A stretch of 64,000 nucleotides of DNA from Longibacter salinarum (GTDB lineage Bacteria > Bacteroidota > Rhodothermia > Rhodothermales > Salinibacteraceae). Numbering within the stretch: the stretch's first letter is position 1; every line of letters starts with the position of its first letter. The DNA lies in assembly GCF_002554795.1 (NCBI RefSeq), contig NZ_PDEQ01000012.1:21885-85884 (forward strand), in the 5' to 3' direction. Positions 63,001 through 64,000 of this stretch are shown piece by piece. The translations under genes were made by a program, and so were the position numbers. A model generated the notes under the pieces. That model was not told the DNA's origin. It did no database searches and worked only from the letters and a program-made list of their open reading frames with translations.

Positions 63001-63461
63001 AACAACGGCGAGGTCGGTAACGCAAAGGAACGGAAAGGCGTCCGCCGATGGTGGAGGCATCAACGAAGCAAAAAGCGCAGGACGGAACGAAACCGAGATG
63101 CGGGTTGAACCGCCGAACTAGAGGGCAAGAGTGTGGTACCGACCTGGACTGGGCAACATAATATTCATAAATGAAGGAATCGAATCATTTTTTGATAGAA
63201 TTGAAAAAATTCAGAAGAGACCTACTTCGTAGCGTACCGGATGCGCCTCTGGCACGGACGCCGTTGCGTCTCAGGATGACTCCGTGTATCGGTGAACGCT
63301 TCCCATCATCAATATCCACGTGCATCGGGGACGATGGGATCAATGATCGCGACGTGCGGCGTTTAGCTTTCTACACGAAACGCTCAAACGGCCACGAGTC
63401 AAGACCGCCTGGCCTCCCGTGCCCCTGTCGCTCTACCTTTTGCATCTATCTGCACGAGACT
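63001..63461. promoter_or_regulatory. Divergent AraC-regulator/DUF779 control region
   Basis: 460 bases between divergent genes. The part at 63170-63225 is A+T-rich (GAATCATTTTTTGATAGAAT and nearby), a plausible promoter or AraC-type binding area. No clear direct repeat was found by eye. Confidence 0.4.
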
Positions 63462-63845
63462 ATGGAATACACTGTCCCTCGCGTCACGATTACCGACGAA
63501 GCAAAAGAGATCATTGACCAGCTCCGGGAGCGGCACGGCGACCTCATGTTTCACCAGAGCGGCGGATGCTGCGATGGGTCGTCACCCATGTGCTTCGAAG
63601 ACGGGGATTTCCGGCTCGGGCGGAGCGACGTTAAACTCGGCGAGATCTACGATTGCCCATTCTACATGGCAAAGGACCAGTTCGAGTACTGGAAGCACAT
63701 GCAACTCACGCTTGATGTCAAGGACGGCCGCGGCGCGAGCTTCTCCCTCGAAATCCCGACGGGCAAACGATTCGTCATCAAATCCCGCCTCTTCAGCGAG
63801 GAAGAGCTCCAGGTCCTACAGCCCGTCGAGTCCGTGGACGCGTGA
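63462..63845 (+). CDS. DUF779 protein
   Basis: 127 residues from the ATG at 63462 (MEYTVPRVTITDEAKEIIDQ). The mark is FHQSGGCCDGSSPMCFEDGD, with three cysteines that could bind metal or be redox-active, then LGEIYDCPFYMAKDQFEYWK and FSLEIPTGKRFVIKSRLFSE. An earlier in-frame start at 63171 adds a non-conserved leader. DUF779 genes usually sit beside aldehyde dehydrogenase and an AraC-type or sigma-54 regulator. Here the dehydrogenase is not seen, and an IS110 end lies 50 bases downstream. Confidence 0.9.
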   Translation: MEYTVPRVTITDEAKEIIDQLRERHGDLMFHQSGGCCDGSSPMCFEDGDFRLGRSDVKLGEIYDCPFYMAKDQFEYWKHMQLTLDVKDGRGASFSLEIPTGKRFVIKSRLFSEEELQVLQPVESVDA

Positions 63846-63857
63846 CGCTTGACGCGG

Positions 63858-63881
63858 TGTGGAAGTGTTTAGGTATGGAGC
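63858..63881. repeat. Short period-8 array (3 units)
   Basis: Units TGTGGAAG, TGTTTAGG, TATGGAGC. On the other strand these match the CTTCCANA form of the array at 58710. It begins 12 bases after the DUF779 stop. Confidence 0.5.
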
Positions 63882-63895
63882 AACTGTCTTAAAGA

Positions 63896-64000
63896 TCAAG
63901 AGGTGAGGCCGTGATAATCTGGATTCCACGGCTCTTGTTCGCGCATGATGGCATTGAGCCAGACGAGCAGTTTGCGCATGCAGGCGACGAGGGCGACCTT
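63896..64000 (-). mobile_element. C-terminus of an IS110-family transposase (cut by window edge)
   Basis: The minus-strand frame entering from the right edge reads KVALVACMRKLLVWLNAIMR, then EQEPWNPDYHGLTS and a stop at 63896-63898. KVALVA.MRKLLV.LNA.. is the typical last helix of IS110/IS116/IS902 DEDD-type transposases. These elements move with an element-encoded bridge RNA that specifies donor and target sites, and usually lack long terminal inverted repeats. The element boundary is between 63845 and 63896. Whether it is intact cannot be seen. Confidence 0.82.

Overview
The window looks like chromosomal DNA from a moderately GC-rich, probably halophilic member of the Rhodothermota (Salinibacter / Longibacter-like relatives of Bacteroidota). 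The supporting signs are a type IX secretion C-terminal domain, many signal-peptide and lipobox proteins, kinase-TPR and TolB-TPR sensor proteins, acidic protein composition, a menaquinone gene (menB), and a full compatible-solute uptake cluster. Species cannot be fixed from this sequence. There are no rRNA genes, CRISPR arrays or prophages. One tRNA-Ser and the edge of one IS110-type element are present.

Layout. 1-8.3 kb: truncated beta-helix secreted protein, a Ser/Thr kinase with TPRs, an internally duplicated lipoprotein, and clpB. 8.6-15.4 kb: a phasin fused to DUF2188, an MsbA-like ABC exporter, and a TolC/HlyD/ATPase operon with no permease gene beside it. 15.9-24 kb: tRNA-Ser(TGA), DUF6064 membrane protein, a T9SS-sorted protein, a frameshifted PepSY gene and two TPR proteins. 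24-34 kb: a choice-of-anchor B surface protein, an OB-fold exported protein convergent with a P1B-4 type metal ATPase, a TPR lipoprotein, and an IPT/Kelch lipoprotein. 34-41.8 kb: TonB-C lipoprotein, L,D-transpeptidase, HAD phosphatase, fabI, an inositol-monophosphatase gene, and a lipoprotein-birA-coaX cluster. 41.8-47 kb: a five-gene osmoprotectant operon. 47-56.9 kb: marC, a CPBP/DUF3667 fusion, a TraB/GumN protein, a haloalkane dehalogenase, a ribbon-helix-helix protein, a DNA-binding citrate-synthase-like regulator and amt. 57.5-64 kb: menB, a GH113-like lipoprotein, lhgO, an AraC regulator divergent from a DUF779 gene, and a partial IS110 transposase.

How parts work together. The osmoprotectant operon joins a ProVWX-type ABC importer to a BCCT carrier. 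The carrier's BetT-type cytoplasmic C-terminal domain is encoded as a separate protein. The HTH/citrate-synthase-like protein has lost two of three expected catalytic residues and ends inside the 3' end of amt, so it may be a metabolite-sensing regulator of nitrogen or carbon uptake. The AraC/DUF779 pair is normally linked to aldehyde dehydrogenase, which is not visible here.

The most unusual feature is non-coding. At least twelve intergenic sites carry degenerate short-period arrays, eight with period 7 and four with period 8. They often touch stop codons and in one case fold into a hairpin of about 26 bp after fabI. They resemble in style the short tandemly repeated repetitive sequences of cyanobacteria, but the sequences differ.
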